Assembly: GCF_040869045.1 (NCBI RefSeq)
Contig: NC_090324.1
Span: 195,422,028 to 195,486,027 of the forward strand
Direction of reading: 5' to 3'
Length of the DNA: 64,000 nt
DNA from: Eurosta solidaginis
Lineage: Eukaryota > Arthropoda > Insecta > Diptera > Tephritidae
Below the pieces are notes generated by a model. It saw only the letters and a program-made list of their open reading frames with translations. It was not told where the DNA came from and searched no databases. Positions 9,681 through 21,196 of this stretch are shown here, piece by piece (the stretch's first letter is position 1; each line of letters starts with the position of its first letter). Both the position numbers and the translations under genes were made by a program.

Positions 9681-11457
9681 TATGAGGTGGGTTTTGTCTA
9701 AGGCTGGGGTAACACTCAGTCAATCCAGAGTCGAGTAAAGGTCCCACAAACCCCTACTGAATAAATACACGATATTTATGTGTTACGAACGCACGCACAC
9801 ACGGCTGGGGATATGAGGCGGACAGCAGCTTTCCGTACAAAGATGGAGGCGGTGGCTAATGGGCGTAGTAGTAGCGGAGGGGTCGGTACGGTGGTTTAGC
9901 GGCGGTGCGGTAGCGGGCGGGATGGTACGGTTGTCCGGGAGCAGCGGCGGGATCAGCGCGGCAGCCGGACGGCGGACAGTATTAGCGGACGGATTGGTAC
10001 AGTAGTATGAGCGCAGTGGCTGGACGGCGGACAGTATTAGCGGACGGATGGGTGTAGCGGTATAGACGAAGTGACGGCACCAGCGAACTGGATGGACGGT
10101 GATGCAGCGGCTTAACGGCGGTAGGATGGCGAGCGGCCAACGGTCGTTGTAGCAGCGACGTGACGGGTGCAGCGGCTTAACGGCGGTAGGATGGCGTGCG
10201 GCCAACGGTCGTCGTAGCAGCGGCGTGACGGATGCAGCGGCTCAACGGCGGTAGGATGGCGAACGGCCAACGGTCGTCGTAGCAGCGGCGGGACGGATAC
10301 AGCGGCTCACGACGGTAGGATGGCGAACGGCCAACGGTCGTCGTAGCAGCGGCGGGACGGATACAGCGGCTCAACGGCGGTAGGATGGCGAACGGCCAAC
10401 GGTCGTCGTAGCAGCGGCGGCACCAGAGGGGCGACGGTGCGACGGCAGCGGCGGTGGGCTACGGAGCGCGTACCAGGGCAGAGAGAGAGAGAAAATAGGC
10501 CGGCGACGGGGTTTACCTGGACAGCGGCTGCGTGTTCCGGGCGGGGTAGGATAGGCGTACCAACGGGCTGGTATTGGTCGGTCGGCTTCACGGGATCCGG
10601 CTAATCGCTCTTCTTCGGCAGCTTTGGTAGTCGCGGGGTCAGTCACCTGCGGAAGAGACTGCGAGGACTCGTTAGTGCTGGTTTCACCGCTGGACACCCC
10701 CGCCTCCCTACTTGCACACTAGTAGAAGGTGCGTAAGGGGGGCGGGGTTGTACCAGCCGATACACCGTGGGCGGAGGGGAAGTGCACCTTAACGGCACAG
10801 CGGTAGCCCCTGTGCGCACGCATCGGCTCACGGCCGAAACCAGTGCTGAGGGGAAGGGGTGGAATGTCATGAAGGCGTCGGGCCGCTCAACACCTAGGAG
10901 GGCGCGGGGGGCAAAGTAGCACAAGGCATCCTCCCCGTCGTCCTTACCTAAGTGAAGGGTGACCCGCGCCATGACAGCGCCCCCTCCACTCAGCCAGCCT
11001 AAGCTAGAACTGAGGGGGAGGGGTTAAATGGCCATGAAGGCGTCGGGCCACTCAACACCTAGGAGGGCGCGGGGGGCAAAGTAGCACAAGGCATCCTCCC
11101 CGTCGTCCTTACCTAAGTGAAGGGTGACCCGCGCCATGACGGCGCCCCTTCCACTCAGCCAGCTAGCAGGAGGGAAAAATATGTCTTTAAAAAGACATCC
11201 ACTCCCGCTGGCTCACCTGCGAGGACTGAATTGCGAAAATGCAAATGCAGTGTTTATATGGGTGGTGACGCAAACTGGTTGAGAATTCAACGCACCATTA
11301 TTGTGATTTTCATTGGTTCGCAATTTAGTTGGTTGTTGAATATGCTATAAATGAAGTGGTTGTTGGCTATGCTATAGCAAAATAAGTACAGGGGGGTTCA
11401 GGTTTAGGTGAATAAGGAAATACAGGGGGAGTTACGTTCTTGTAACGTTACGTTACA
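9681..11457 (-). repeat. Gypsy-1 5' LTR (1777 bp)
   Basis: Partner of 2528-4456. It has about five 65-bp repeats instead of eight and an extra 55-bp stretch near 9992-10046 that duplicates CGGACAGTATTAGCGGACGG. It lacks a 12-bp stretch of the left LTR. Outside the repeats I saw only scattered single-base differences. Confidence 0.95.
10105..10424. repeat. 65-bp tandem repeats in the right LTR (about 5 copies)
   Basis: CAGCGGCT(T/C)AACGGCGG-type starts fall near 10105, 10170, 10235, 10300 and 10364. The unit is the same as at 2897-3411, with three fewer copies. Confidence 0.92.
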
Positions 11458-11461
11458 ACAT
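11458..11461 (+). other. Target-site duplication of Gypsy-1, right copy
   Basis: ACAT follows the right LTR directly and matches 2524-2527. Confidence 0.75.
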
Positions 11462-12720
11462 CATCTGTCGGGTACCGCTAATTTATTTATATATGTAATA
11501 CCACGAACAGTATTCCTTCCAAGATTCCAAGGGCTTTTGATTTCGCCCTGCCAAACTTTTCATTTTCTTCTACTTAATATGGTAGGTGTCACACCCATTT
11601 TACCAAGTTTTTTTCTAAAGTTATATTTTGCGTCAATAGACCAATACAATTACCATGTTTCTTCCCTTTTTTCGTATTTGGTATATAATTATGGCATTTT
11701 TTTCATTTTTCGTAATTTTTGATATCGAAAAAGTGGGCGTGGTCATAGTTGGATTTCGGCCATTTTTTACTCCAATACAAAGTGAGTTCAAATAAGTACG
11801 TCAACTGAGTTTAGTAAAGATATATCGATTTTTGCTCAAGTTATCGTGTTAACGGCCGAGCGGAAGGACAGACGGTCGACTGTGTATAAAAACTGGGCGT
11901 GGCTTCAACCGATTTCGCCCTTTTTCACAGAAAACAGTTATCGTCCTAGAATCTAAGCCTCTACCAAATTTCACAAGGATTGGTAAATTTTTGTTCGACT
12001 TATTGCATTAAAAATATCCTAGACAAATTAAATGAAAAAGGGCGGAGCCACGCCCATTTTGAAATTTTTTTTAATTTTTGTATTTTGTTGCACCATATCA
12101 TTACTGGAGTTGAATGTTGACTTAATTTACTTATATACTGTAAAGATATTAACTTTCCTTTTAAATTTGAATTTAAAAAAAAAATGTGTTTAAAAGTGGG
12201 CGTGGTCGTTCTCCGATTTTGCTAATTTTTATTAAACAGGCAAGAATTTTAAAATACCTTCTTTTAAAAGTGGGCGGTGCCCCGCCCATTGTCCAAAATT
12301 TTACTTATTTTCTATTCTGCGTCATAAGTTCAACTCACCTACCAAGTTTCATTGCTTTATCCGTCTTTGGTAATGAATTATCGCACTTTTTCGGTTTATC
12401 GAAATTTTCGATATCGAAAAAGTGGGCGTGGTTATAGTCCGATATTGTTCATTTTAAATAGCAATCTGAGATGAGTGCTCAGGAACCTACATACCAAATT
12501 TCATCAAGATACCTCAAAATTTACTCAAGTTATCGTGTTAAGGGACAGACGGACGGACGAACGGACGGACATGGCTCAATCAAATTTTTTTTCGATCCTG
12601 ATGATTTTGATATATGGAAGTCTATATCTATCTCGATTCCTTTATACCTGTACACCCAACCGTTATCCAATCAAAGTTAATATACTCTGTGAGCTCTGCT
12701 CAACTGAGTATAAAAATCGG
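11462..12720 (+). mobile_element. Tail of the dispersed satellite-carrying element
   Basis: Non-coding sequence continuing the repeat cut by Gypsy-1. It holds at least three degenerate copies of a module with AAAAGTGGGCGTGG (near 11731, 12193 and 12418), preceded in the first and last by a GATATCGA motif. It also has a (GACGGACG)-rich stretch near 12545-12575 and ends in CTCAACTGAGTATAAAAA near 12699-12716, the inverted counterpart of the head at 716-811. Short plus-strand open frames (for example 11408-11722 and 12475-12741) show no protein features and overlap the repeat motifs. Confidence 0.65.
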
Positions 12721-13060
12721 ACCACAAATACGATTTTTTGAATATCCCGATCCTTGCGCCACCTGGCGGCGTTTTTTCATAGATCTCTTTCTATTCTCGT
12801 ATGTATTATGTGTTCCAAATATGAGCCAAATCGGACCACAAATACGATTTTTTTTAATATATCTCGATCCTTGCGCCACCTAGCTGCGATTTTTCATAGG
12901 TCGGTTTCTATTCATGTATGTATTATTTGTTCCAAATGTGAAAAAAATCGGACAAATACGATTTTTTTAAATATTTCGACCCATATGCCACCTATCGGAG
13001 TTTTTTTCTTATTGTTGCATTGTTCTCGGTTTCTGAACTATATTCCAAGTTTCAAGCTTG
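12714..13060. repeat. Three degenerate ~116 bp tandem repeats
   Basis: AAATCGGACCACAAATACGA-type starts recur near 12714 and 12829, with a shortened copy near 12947. Each is followed by a poly-T run, a CGATCCTTGCGCCACCT-like phrase, TTTTTCATAG and TGTATTATTTGTTCCAAA. Copies diverge progressively. Confidence 0.85.
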
Positions 13061-14409
13061 TAGCTTATCGGGAAGTTACCTAAATTTTAACTACAAAAAT
13101 CGTGCCAGCCAACCAGCCAACCATCCAGCCTGTCAAGTCAAGCTAAATAAAACCGTTTAAAAAATACTAACGTTGGTAGTACTTGTATCAACATTTGTTA
13201 TAATAACAAAAAAAATTATATACGTTTATTCTAAAACAAAATTAATGTTAAAAATAAATTGTGTTATGGATACGCATCTGCAATGGATCAGCAAGGAAGG
13301 CAGTTGGTGTGGTGCACAGTGGCTAGTCATGTCGACTGGGCTGGGTTCTTGCCAACCTTGCTGTCCTGCGCCATAAACAGAAAAAAGTTCCTATCATGCC
13401 TATTCAAAATCAACTGTCAAAACCGCAGAGACGACTCAAAACCCTATAATTCAAAGTAAAACAACATCCAAATTGAAATTCAGAATCCAAAAATTCAAAG
13501 AAAAATCTAACGCAAAAACAATTTTTAGAAAATTAACCGAACCGGAAATGACCGGTTACCAAACGCTGAAAATCAAAAAAAAAAAAAAACAATGCTGAAA
13601 ATTAAAGAAAAAGAAGAAAGGGCCGAATATACACGGGTGGCGCCGCGGGTGTTGTTGCGACGCCCGGTGCTTTATCCCACCCTTAAAATCCATGGCCACC
13701 GACGCACCTGTATTTCGGTGGCCCCTTACCTGAATACCCTATGTGCCTTCTAAATGAGAAGAACCATCAGCATTCCCATCTTTCAAAAATTTATTGACAA
13801 TTCATTAAAAAAAAAGGAATCGTAGATTACGAATTACCTTGTACACTATATGTATTAACCTCTATATAAATTACAAATGTATATGAAACAAATTTTACTC
13901 TTTTTTTTGTTACCTTTGTTTGATGTTCATTTTCGATACATAAAAAAAATTTATTAAATCCCCGATATAAGGAGCTTTTAATGATAAAAAAATGCAAATT
14001 TATGCATAACCTTTGGAGGTAAGTCTGTTTATAAACCTTAGATATATGTAACTAAGTGGTATGTTAGCTAAATTTTTATCGTACTTTATTTTATTTTATT
14101 CTATTTTATTTTATTTTTGGTATATTTAGTTTAATTTTTATCGTATTTAATTTAATTTTATTTTATTTTCATTATTATTGTAATTTTTAATATTTGTTAT
14201 TTCATCAAATTTTATTTCATTATAGTTTATTTTATTTTTGTTTTATTTTATTGCTTCCTTTTCTTTTTGTTGGATTTACTTATTTTAATGTAATTTTATT
14301 TTATTTCAATTTATCCCATTTTAGGTAATTTTATTTTATTAAAATTTTTCTTTATTTAATTTTAAGGTTACTTAGTTTAATATTACTTTTATACGTATTT
14401 ACCCCTTTT
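13061..14409. other. Unassigned AT-rich interval
   Basis: No gene is supported. It contains CCAGCCAACC micro-repeats near 13108-13130, a GC-rich patch at about 13620-13750 and T-rich low-complexity sequence built on TTTTATTTTA from about 14080 to 14400. The short open frames at 13173-13459 look random. Confidence 0.6.
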
Positions 14410-14463
14410 ATTTCCCTATTTATTTATTTTATTTTATTTATTTATTTATTTATTTATTTATTA
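14410..14463. repeat. (TTTA)n microsatellite, likely 3' tail of the CR1-like element
   Basis: A run of TTTATTTATTTATTT-type tetramers, read as (TAAA)n on the minus strand. It lies about 300 bp beyond the RT stop codon in the direction of transcription, where CR1-type elements end in a short simple repeat. I infer that it is the element's 3' end. Confidence 0.5.
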
Positions 14464-14768
14464 AACATTTCTTAATGCATATTTTAAATAAATTACAATA
14501 TTGAAAGAGCACATTCTATTACTCTATAGCATAAGAAAGGTACATGGCATTTTTTATATTAAATTTTTAAAATAGTATTAAATGCCAGTTCACATATTAA
14601 AATTCTTTTTCAGTGTGGGGTGTATAGTTTTTAATAATATTATAGAATAAACTCATAATAATTCAGATAATTAGTTAAGATTACGATAGAGAAACAATTG
14701 ATAATTCGTTAATTAGTTAACGTTCCGATAGAGAAACAGTTGATATAGTTAAAAAAGTTACATATGAC
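14464..14768 (-). other. 3' UTR of the CR1-like element
   Basis: AT-rich sequence between the RT stop and the tetramer tail. CGATAGAGAAACA(A/G)TTGAT occurs twice, near 14683 and 14726 (43 bp apart). Confidence 0.5.
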
Positions 14769-17111
14769 TTACAACAACGTCCTCAGCAAGGCTTCTAGAT
14801 CGTAGTGGCTAAAACTAATCAGATACATTTTTATTTTATTTTGAAATAGGTTAAGATTTCTTATAACTTGTACAGAAGTAGGGAGAGTGTTGAACATTTT
14901 GCACGACGTGTATGTATAAAAACTTCTGAAGTGAGATGTCCTAGCATGCGGGATTTGTACCGATGGAAGCAGATTGCTCCTAAGGTTGTAGACTTCAGAC
15001 GGATAACTTTCTAAGTACCCCGATCTAATAAAGAACGTTTTTAGGACTTTAAATAAATATAGATGACGACATGGTAGTATATCTAGTCTCCTAAAGGATA
15101 TCATAGCGTGAGACCTGTAGTTTGCGCCACATATGCGTCTTATAATTCCCTTTTGGAGTGTTACAATGGGTGACAACTTACTAGCCGAGGCGCCACCCCA
15201 GCAGGTAATCCCATATTGAAGTTTCGATTGGACTAGACCATAGTAAACAGCTTTTAGAGTGGACATAGTGCAAAACTTTTTGAGACGATAGAAGTGACGG
15301 GTAGTGTACAGAAAGTAATGTTTTAGTTTCTGAATGTGTGCAGACCAATTTAAATGATTATCGATTATAATGCCTAGGTATTTGAAAATTTCAACAACAT
15401 CAATCCTGAAGCAGTTATCACTGCATTTAACGTTGGTTGCAAATGAACTTTTCGTGCCATTCAAAGTGCACGCCATATGATGCATGTTAAAACGTGCGCA
15501 TTCTGCTGAATGAAAAAAAAGATCACAAACCTCAAATTCTTTGGGAGCAATGCTAAAATACATCAACTTCGTTTTGTTACTAACTAGTAGCTTGTGTAAA
15601 GCAAACCAAGTCCTCAGCATATGTACATCGTGGCTAATATCACATATTAGTTCGAAGTAACTCGTTGTACTATACGCAATGGCAAGATCATCTGCAAAGG
15701 CAGTCATTTTGCCCTTCAATGGAATTGAAAAAATTGAATTAATATAAATGAGGAACAGTACCGGGCCAAGGACAGAGCCTTGGGGTACGCCCAGATTAAC
15801 TTCCTGCAGGCTACTGTAGTAACTACCCACTTTAACTTTTTGTATTCTATTAGACAGATAAGATGTAAACCATTTGTACATAAAGCCACGAAAACCTGCA
15901 CTATGTATTTTTTCCAGAAGTATATTCCTGTCTACCATATCAAAAGCTTTTGTTATGTCGACAAATAAACCAGCACAGTTACTTTTACTATCTAGTGCTT
16001 TGTACACCTTTGAACAGAAATCTAGTAGAGCGTCCTCTGTTGAGAGTCTGGATCGAAATCCGAATTGCATGGGGCTGAAAAAGTTCGATTTATCTAGAAA
16101 GTTCACAACTCTATTTTTAACCGCCTTTTCAAATACTTTGGAAATCGATGGGAGTAGAGATATGGGCCTGTAGTTACGTGCGTCCCTCTTATCCCCTTTC
16201 TTGAAGATCGGGATTACAATGGCACATTTAAGATCATCAGGAAAAACACCTTGAGTTATACTTTTATTGAATAAATGTTTCAGTATATCTACTATATTGA
16301 GCGATATTTTTTTTAATAAACTATTTGAAATACCGTCATCGCCGCAAGAGCTAGAGTTGGTCAATGTTTTTATAATTTTAGCGATTTCGAAGCTGGATAT
16401 GGGGTTAAAAAAGAAACTATTAGTTGCAACTTGGCATAAGGGTAGATTGGCTGCAAACTGACAATCACAAAGGGTTGAACTTGAATTACCAATCGAGGTA
16501 AAGTATGTATTAAATTTGTTAGCAACTTCTTCTGGGTCTGTAGTCAGCTGGCTGTCAGCACGTAGGGTAACTGGCTCGTGGCTCCCTACACTGTCCCGGT
16601 TTAGGAAACTGTGGATGACGCCCCATTCTTTTCTGGTATTGCCCAAAGCTGAGTTAAACTTGTTTTTAAAAAATGTATCGCGCGTAGTGCGTATTGCTTT
16701 ATTGGACTGATTGCTAATTTTATTGTAGCGAGAGCGAAGCTTCCTACAATTGGGATGCTTAGCACATTTTTTGCCTAACTTATTTTTGAACTTTATTTTC
16801 CTTAATAGATCTCGGGTAATCCAAGGTTTAAGCCGCAGAGCTTGTTTACGCTGACTCACATTAAGAGTGCAGTTATTGACATGCACTTTTAAAGTGTTTA
16901 AAAATACACCATAAGCCGCCGATACGTTACTTTCCGCGTACACGTCTGACCAATTTTCGAGAAGAAGCTTGTTATTCAGCATCGTAAAGTTTACCTTACA
17001 AATCGATTTACGAGCGCGGTTGATACTTGGTTTGCCTGACGTAATACCAGTAAGCTGTATACCAGTCATCGTGTGATCGGTTACTTGAAAGTCCATATTA
17101 GACTTGTACAA
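14769..17111 (-). CDS. Non-LTR retrotransposon reverse transcriptase (CR1/jockey type)
   Basis: A 780-codon open frame without internal stops. It keeps NYRPISLLP (314-322), FVDITKAFDMVD with catalytic D385, GVPQGSVLGP (441-450) and AFADD with D474/D475, followed by thumb and C-terminal sequence. The first residues (DFQVTDH, 7-13) are the end of an apurinic endonuclease domain, so the true protein began in the upstream frame at 17719. The LLEKIHSAGFRG...W..SYLSNR pattern is closest in my judgement to the CR1 lineage; jockey is the alternative. The intact RT with a single upstream frameshift suggests a relatively young copy. It would nick target DNA and copy its RNA at the nick (target-primed reverse transcription). 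Confidence 0.92.
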   Translation of the reverse strand: MYKSNMDFQVTDHTMTGIQLTGITSGKPSINRARKSICKVNFTMLNNKLLLENWSDVYAESNVSAAYGVFLNTLKVHVNNCTLNVSQRKQALRLKPWITRDLLRKIKFKNKLGKKCAKHPNCRKLRSRYNKISNQSNKAIRTTRDTFFKNKFNSALGNTRKEWGVIHSFLNRDSVGSHEPVTLRADSQLTTDPEEVANKFNTYFTSIGNSSSTLCDCQFAANLPLCQVATNSFFFNPISSFEIAKIIKTLTNSSSCGDDGISNSLLKKISLNIVDILKHLFNKSITQGVFPDDLKCAIVIPIFKKGDKRDARNYRPISLLPSISKVFEKAVKNRVVNFLDKSNFFSPMQFGFRSRLSTEDALLDFCSKVYKALDSKSNCAGLFVDITKAFDMVDRNILLEKIHSAGFRGFMYKWFTSYLSNRIQKVKVGSYYSSLQEVNLGVPQGSVLGPVLFLIYINSIFSIPLKGKMTAFADDLAIAYSTTSYFELICDISHDVHMLRTWFALHKLLVSNKTKLMYFSIAPKEFEVCDLFFHSAECARFNMHHMACTLNGTKSSFATNVKCSDNCFRIDVVEIFKYLGIIIDNHLNWSAHIQKLKHYFLYTTRHFYRLKKFCTMSTLKAVYYGLVQSKLQYGITCWGGASASKLSPIVTLQKGIIRRICGANYRSHAMISFRRLDILPCRHLYLFKVLKTFFIRSGYLESYPSEVYNLRSNLLPSVQIPHARTSHFRSFYTYTSCKMFNTLPTSVQVIRNLNLFQNKIKMYLISFSHYDLEALLRTLL

Positions 17112-17773
17112 TTTCTATTAGGGAGCGAGTTGAAATGACAAAACGCGTGGTCAATGCAAGTGCCTGAACTTGTTCGTGTTGGTTCATTTATGTAGGATTC
17201 CAAACCATTTACCGCCATTAAAGCCAAATATTCGTCGGTAATACTGGAACGATGCAAAATATCCAAATTGATGTCACCAAGAATAAAAAAATTAACCGAT
17301 TTCGCATTTACCACTAAAGAGGAATATTCTTCAAGGAATAACGAGATAGGTACAGACTGAAGTCTGTATACCCCCAAGAAAACAAATAGTTCGCCTTTGA
17401 TATTGATGGAAAGCTGTAACGTATCTGCACTTTGTAAGCTATTACTAACTGACGAGCAGTCAAAAGTATCGCGTACAAAAGCTGCAACACCTCCTGCACT
17501 GTAGCTGTCATTGGTATTTGTATAAAAGTTATAATTGGGGATTTTATAATCTCCTACTTCATACGAAAAAATCCATATTTCAGACAAAAATATAATATCT
17601 GGCTTTATACCTAACGCTTCTATATTACCAACGAATACATCGAAATTTTGTCTAAGACTACGTATATTTTGATGGATAACTAATAATTTGTTAGAATCAG
17701 TTGAGGGCGAGTTATTCAAAACATTATTGCTAGCAACGATTGGGTTATCATTAGGCTTATAAACTTTCCTTTT
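17081..17773 (-). pseudogene. Endonuclease domain of the CR1-like element, frameshifted from RT
   Basis: A 212-codon frame from the ATG at 17719, open upstream to a TAG near 17773. Motifs of an exonuclease-endonuclease-phosphatase (APE-type) domain appear in order: HQNIRSL near residue 16, FLSEIW (43-48), GGVAAFVRD, LGDINLDI and CIDHAF. It then overlaps the RT frame, where the closing TDH motif of the domain lies in another register. One small indel near 17110 therefore separates endonuclease from RT. No ORF1 (gag-like) is recognisable upstream, so the copy is probably 5'-truncated. Confidence 0.9.
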
Positions 17774-20700
17774 CTATTTTATTTAATTGAGCCCGTACTT
17801 AAACTAACATTTTACTTCGGTATGCTATGTAAATTTGGTTTTCTTTTAAGAACAAAAAAAAATATATATATATATAAGGATACAGGCCGAGCATGTCTAA
17901 ATTTGTTATCTCAAATATATATTATGTTTACTTGCGAAGTCGAAAATTAATGAAAACTCTAGTATACTTATGTAGGTATGAATGTACTTATTCCCAGTAA
18001 TACCAACGAAAAAGCTGGGCGCTCTTTAAACAACATAAATAGCTTTACATTTCAACCCAGTCTATACCACATACAAAATTGCATGTCTAGTATTTTGAAG
18101 CTACGTATACATATATAGTAAATGTATTTGATATCAAATCTTTGCTTATGTTCATCTTGGATTATTTTCTTTTAAATCTAATAATCCGAAATTTAAAATT
18201 GATCTGATTGATTGATTAATCACGAACAGATAGTGCAAAGTTCAATACTTATTAGTCGTCACAACAATAGTTCACACCTTTCAAAGGTACGTTCCTTACC
18301 ATCTAAATATATTTAAAACGTATACGTCCTTACATAGATGTACATATGTATGTAGCATGTAAAGAATAATTTTTATGCAAAAAGATTTAAATGAAGTTCA
18401 TATGATTTACTCTAATTCTTCCTACGATTCGTACGTATACATACATCTATGTATATTTTAAATATGTAGTATGATTTCAAAACCAAACATTGGTTTATTA
18501 AATTAAATGAAAAAAAATTAGGTTTCCGTATTGCGGAACGAACTCACCGCTTTTAAATGTAGTAGTTGGTTGTCGTAGTCGGGATTTACAGCAGGCCTAC
18601 GGTTGGCGGCCTTGTTGTTGTTGTTGCTGCTGGTAGTTGTTTTAGTTGGGTTTTGCAGCAGGCCTATGTTAGTCGGTCCTGCTGTTGTTGTTGTAGCTGG
18701 TGGTGGTGGTAAGTTCGGTGGTTGTTGAGCGTTTAGTTGGCGCAGTTAATAGTGGCCGTGCTCGATTTTGGCGCGCAATGGTGATGGTAGAGCGCGGTTT
18801 TGGCGCGCGATGATGATGGTAGTTCGCGGTTTTGGCGCACGATGATGGTGCTGCTGGTGGTGGCTAAATATTGATGGTGGCTACTGGTGGTGTTGCTTAT
18901 GAGGTAATTGGCTTTTGTCGTTGCGCTCGTGGTTGCACGGTCGAGGTGGTTGAGCTATTGGTGGTCGTTGCGCTCACGATGTGGTTGGTTTCGTTGGTAA
19001 TGATATCGCGCGGGGAGGGCGCACGATGTTGTTGGTATCGCATGGTCCATTGTTAGGCTTGTGGGGGTGGAGGTTGCGTTGCTGATGTAGCTATTGCTGG
19101 AATATGTGGGTTGTAGATGTTGCTGCCAATTGAGCCGTTTTTGGACCATATAAATTTGTTGTGGCTAACATTGCGGTTTCACTGGACACCTGAGCATATG
19201 AAGTGGTTGCAACAGGTGGTTATAACATTACGGGGTCCCCATTCATATACACCTAACCGCCATGGGCATCGTGTGCAGAATATTACAGGCCAATATGCGG
19301 CTTCACGCTTCCGTGTTCGGTTCCGACAGTTACGAATCTTCCAGGCACACAACAGTTGGGTGCATTTCACGTGCTCGCTTCGCTTCCGACTTATTGACTA
19401 TCTAAAATAATACCCTTGATCAACAGTTAGCAAAAAAAAATGCCTCAGTTCGCCGACGCAATGCACGGAATTCACTTATGAATTCACACTTGGGTATATT
19501 GTCAAGTAATTTTTCACAATATAACTATTTTAGAAAACATTTGGTGTATAAAGGTTCAAAAGTAGCTAAGACAGCAATGCGGCAACCAACCATCCACCTT
19601 TTTGTTAATTTCGAAATTATTTTAGCCGTCTTTTCACCAAGGTTGGCAAGTAGAGAGATTGAGCGTTGTTGGTAACGAGACAAAGGCATCCCGGAGGATC
19701 CTTAATGAATTTGCCTGGAAACGTGCTCATACAGCGACGATTTCCAAACTACGTCTTAGGCACAACCTGTTCCCAAGCACTATGACAAACACTGAAACAA
19801 TACATCAATTTTGATCGTTGTAACAAATTGTTCCTATAATCTTGTGCACGTTACACGTGGCATACATATACCTTAGAATTACGGCTCACATATTCAGTGT
19901 TATTTCTTATGGAGTAGGAACTGCCTCCTTTTTACTTCACAATTTGAACGTTAATGCCAATCTTTGACAAAATGACCTCCACTCTAACATATAATAGCGA
20001 AGAGTTTTCATTATGGCGGCTGTGCGATGGAAGGTCGCCGTTACTTAACTGTGACTGCAGGCTCGACATTATGGTTGGCTTATCTCTACCGCAATGTATA
20101 TACCTTGTTCAGACTGTCAAAACCTTCGTGTTAATGTTAGGCGAAAAGAATGTAGCGAAAGCGCAAAACTTTGCAACTTTTGCGTGTAGTGGGGAAGTTA
20201 TGTGTTACATTAGATAAAAATTGACCACCATGGCAGTAAATAACCCCTTGTGTTGGTTACATTTTGCGCTTGCCATCTCCTTTTGACAATCTCTATGCCA
20301 GTACAATGAAAGGAATAAAATCAGCTGTTGAGATGAGCCACCTATACAATTGAGCCAGGTGTTATTGAAAATTCGCCAATGTCATGGGAATTCTTGGCGA
20401 TGCCACCCGCGCGAAATAAAAAAAAATGTTTTAACCACCCCATGCAGACATGAGTGAGGGGAATCCAGACCTTTTCACCTATCATCCGCCAACTAGTAAG
20501 TTCCAAGGGTGGATCTCCCAAGTGGACCATAACAAACCTGCTTCGCTTTGAAGACCTGACGATTGAGCGAACAGGAAACCGGTTCACCTGTGGGAAGCCA
20601 CTTCCAGGAACTTCCGATGTCAGTTAACGTCGGGCACGACTCACCCCTAAGATAAGAGTCTCAAAGTTCTAGCGCGAGCTAGCCAGGCAACAAGGTCCAT

Positions 20701-20786
20701 TATATAAAAAAGTAAATCAAGTCAATTGGTAAATTAATTTTGTTTCTTAGTTAAAAGGCTTTGCGGCAATTAGACGTTTGTTATGG
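17774..20786. other. Unassigned interval, no gene supported
   Basis: About 3 kb with no recognisable protein. 17860-17875 is a short (TA)n. 18595-18725 is rich in TTG/CTG trinucleotides, with GCAGCAGGCCTA repeated near 18590 and 18655. 18725-19060 is GGT/GTT-rich with TTTTGGCGCGC(A/G)A repeated near 18765 and 18800. Open frames of 61-97 codons (for example 19117-19410 and 19954-20217) have no family features. 20340-20700 is mixed-composition sequence, also unassigned. Confidence 0.6.
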
Positions 20787-21000
20787 AGAACTCGTCAAAA
20801 CTCCGAATGGTATTTTCTAGTGGTTATCGCCCCAACAGAAAGGCTAAAAAAATAAGTATATAGACATTTTGATGAAGGGGAACTCGTCAAAACTCCGTAT
20901 GGTTCTAGTTGTTATCGCCCCCACAGAAAGGCCAAAAAAAAAATATATGGGCGTAGACATTTTGATAAAGGATAACTCGTCCAAACTCCGTAAGGCTAGT
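20787..21000. repeat. ~92-bp tandem repeats, 2.3 copies
   Basis: AACTCGTCAAAACTCCG occurs near 20790 and 20881, with AACTCGTCCAAACTCCG near 20972. The full units also share TTATCGCCCC(A/C)ACAGAAAGG and TAGACATTTTGAT(G/A)AAGG. Confidence 0.85.
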
Positions 21001-21196
21001 CCAACACAAGTTTGGATTGCCAGGTTGTTCACGGATCTCGGTGAGAACGCGTGTGAACGCCCTATGAAATCTTTGCTCGGGGAGAATACTGGGCGAGATG
21101 TCCCCGACCGAGATGTTCAGACAGGGTAAAAAAAATCAGATTTGTAGGTTAGAAAAAATCAGTTTGTAATTTTAGCAAAAAAACGTTCTTGAGGGT

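Larger units (their letters stand above)
2528..11457 (-). mobile_element. Gypsy-1: complete Ty3/gypsy LTR retrotransposon, one pol frameshift
   Basis: An 8.93 kb element read on the minus strand. In that orientation the order is 5' LTR (9681-11457), primer-binding site, gag, protease, RT, RNase H, integrase, polypurine tract and 3' LTR (2528-4456). Both LTRs begin TGTAACG on the minus strand. The direct repeat ACAT lies at 2524-2527 and 11458-11461 and fits a 4-bp target-site duplication. There is no recognisable env. The protease-RT-RNase H-integrase order defines Ty3/gypsy (Metaviridae). The coding frame is continuous from gag to RT and breaks once, just after the YLDD motif, so this copy should not be autonomous. 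The two LTRs differ mainly in tandem-repeat number, suggesting a fairly recent insertion. Confidence 0.95.

Noticed and set aside
18595..19149. Possible host gene in TTG/GGT-rich sequence
   Set aside because: Open frames are short, on both strands and of low complexity, and no conserved motif or exon structure is visible.
19117..20217. Two plus-strand open frames of 97 and 87 codons as small genes
   Set aside because: No recognisable domain, no supporting context, and lengths expected by chance in this interval.
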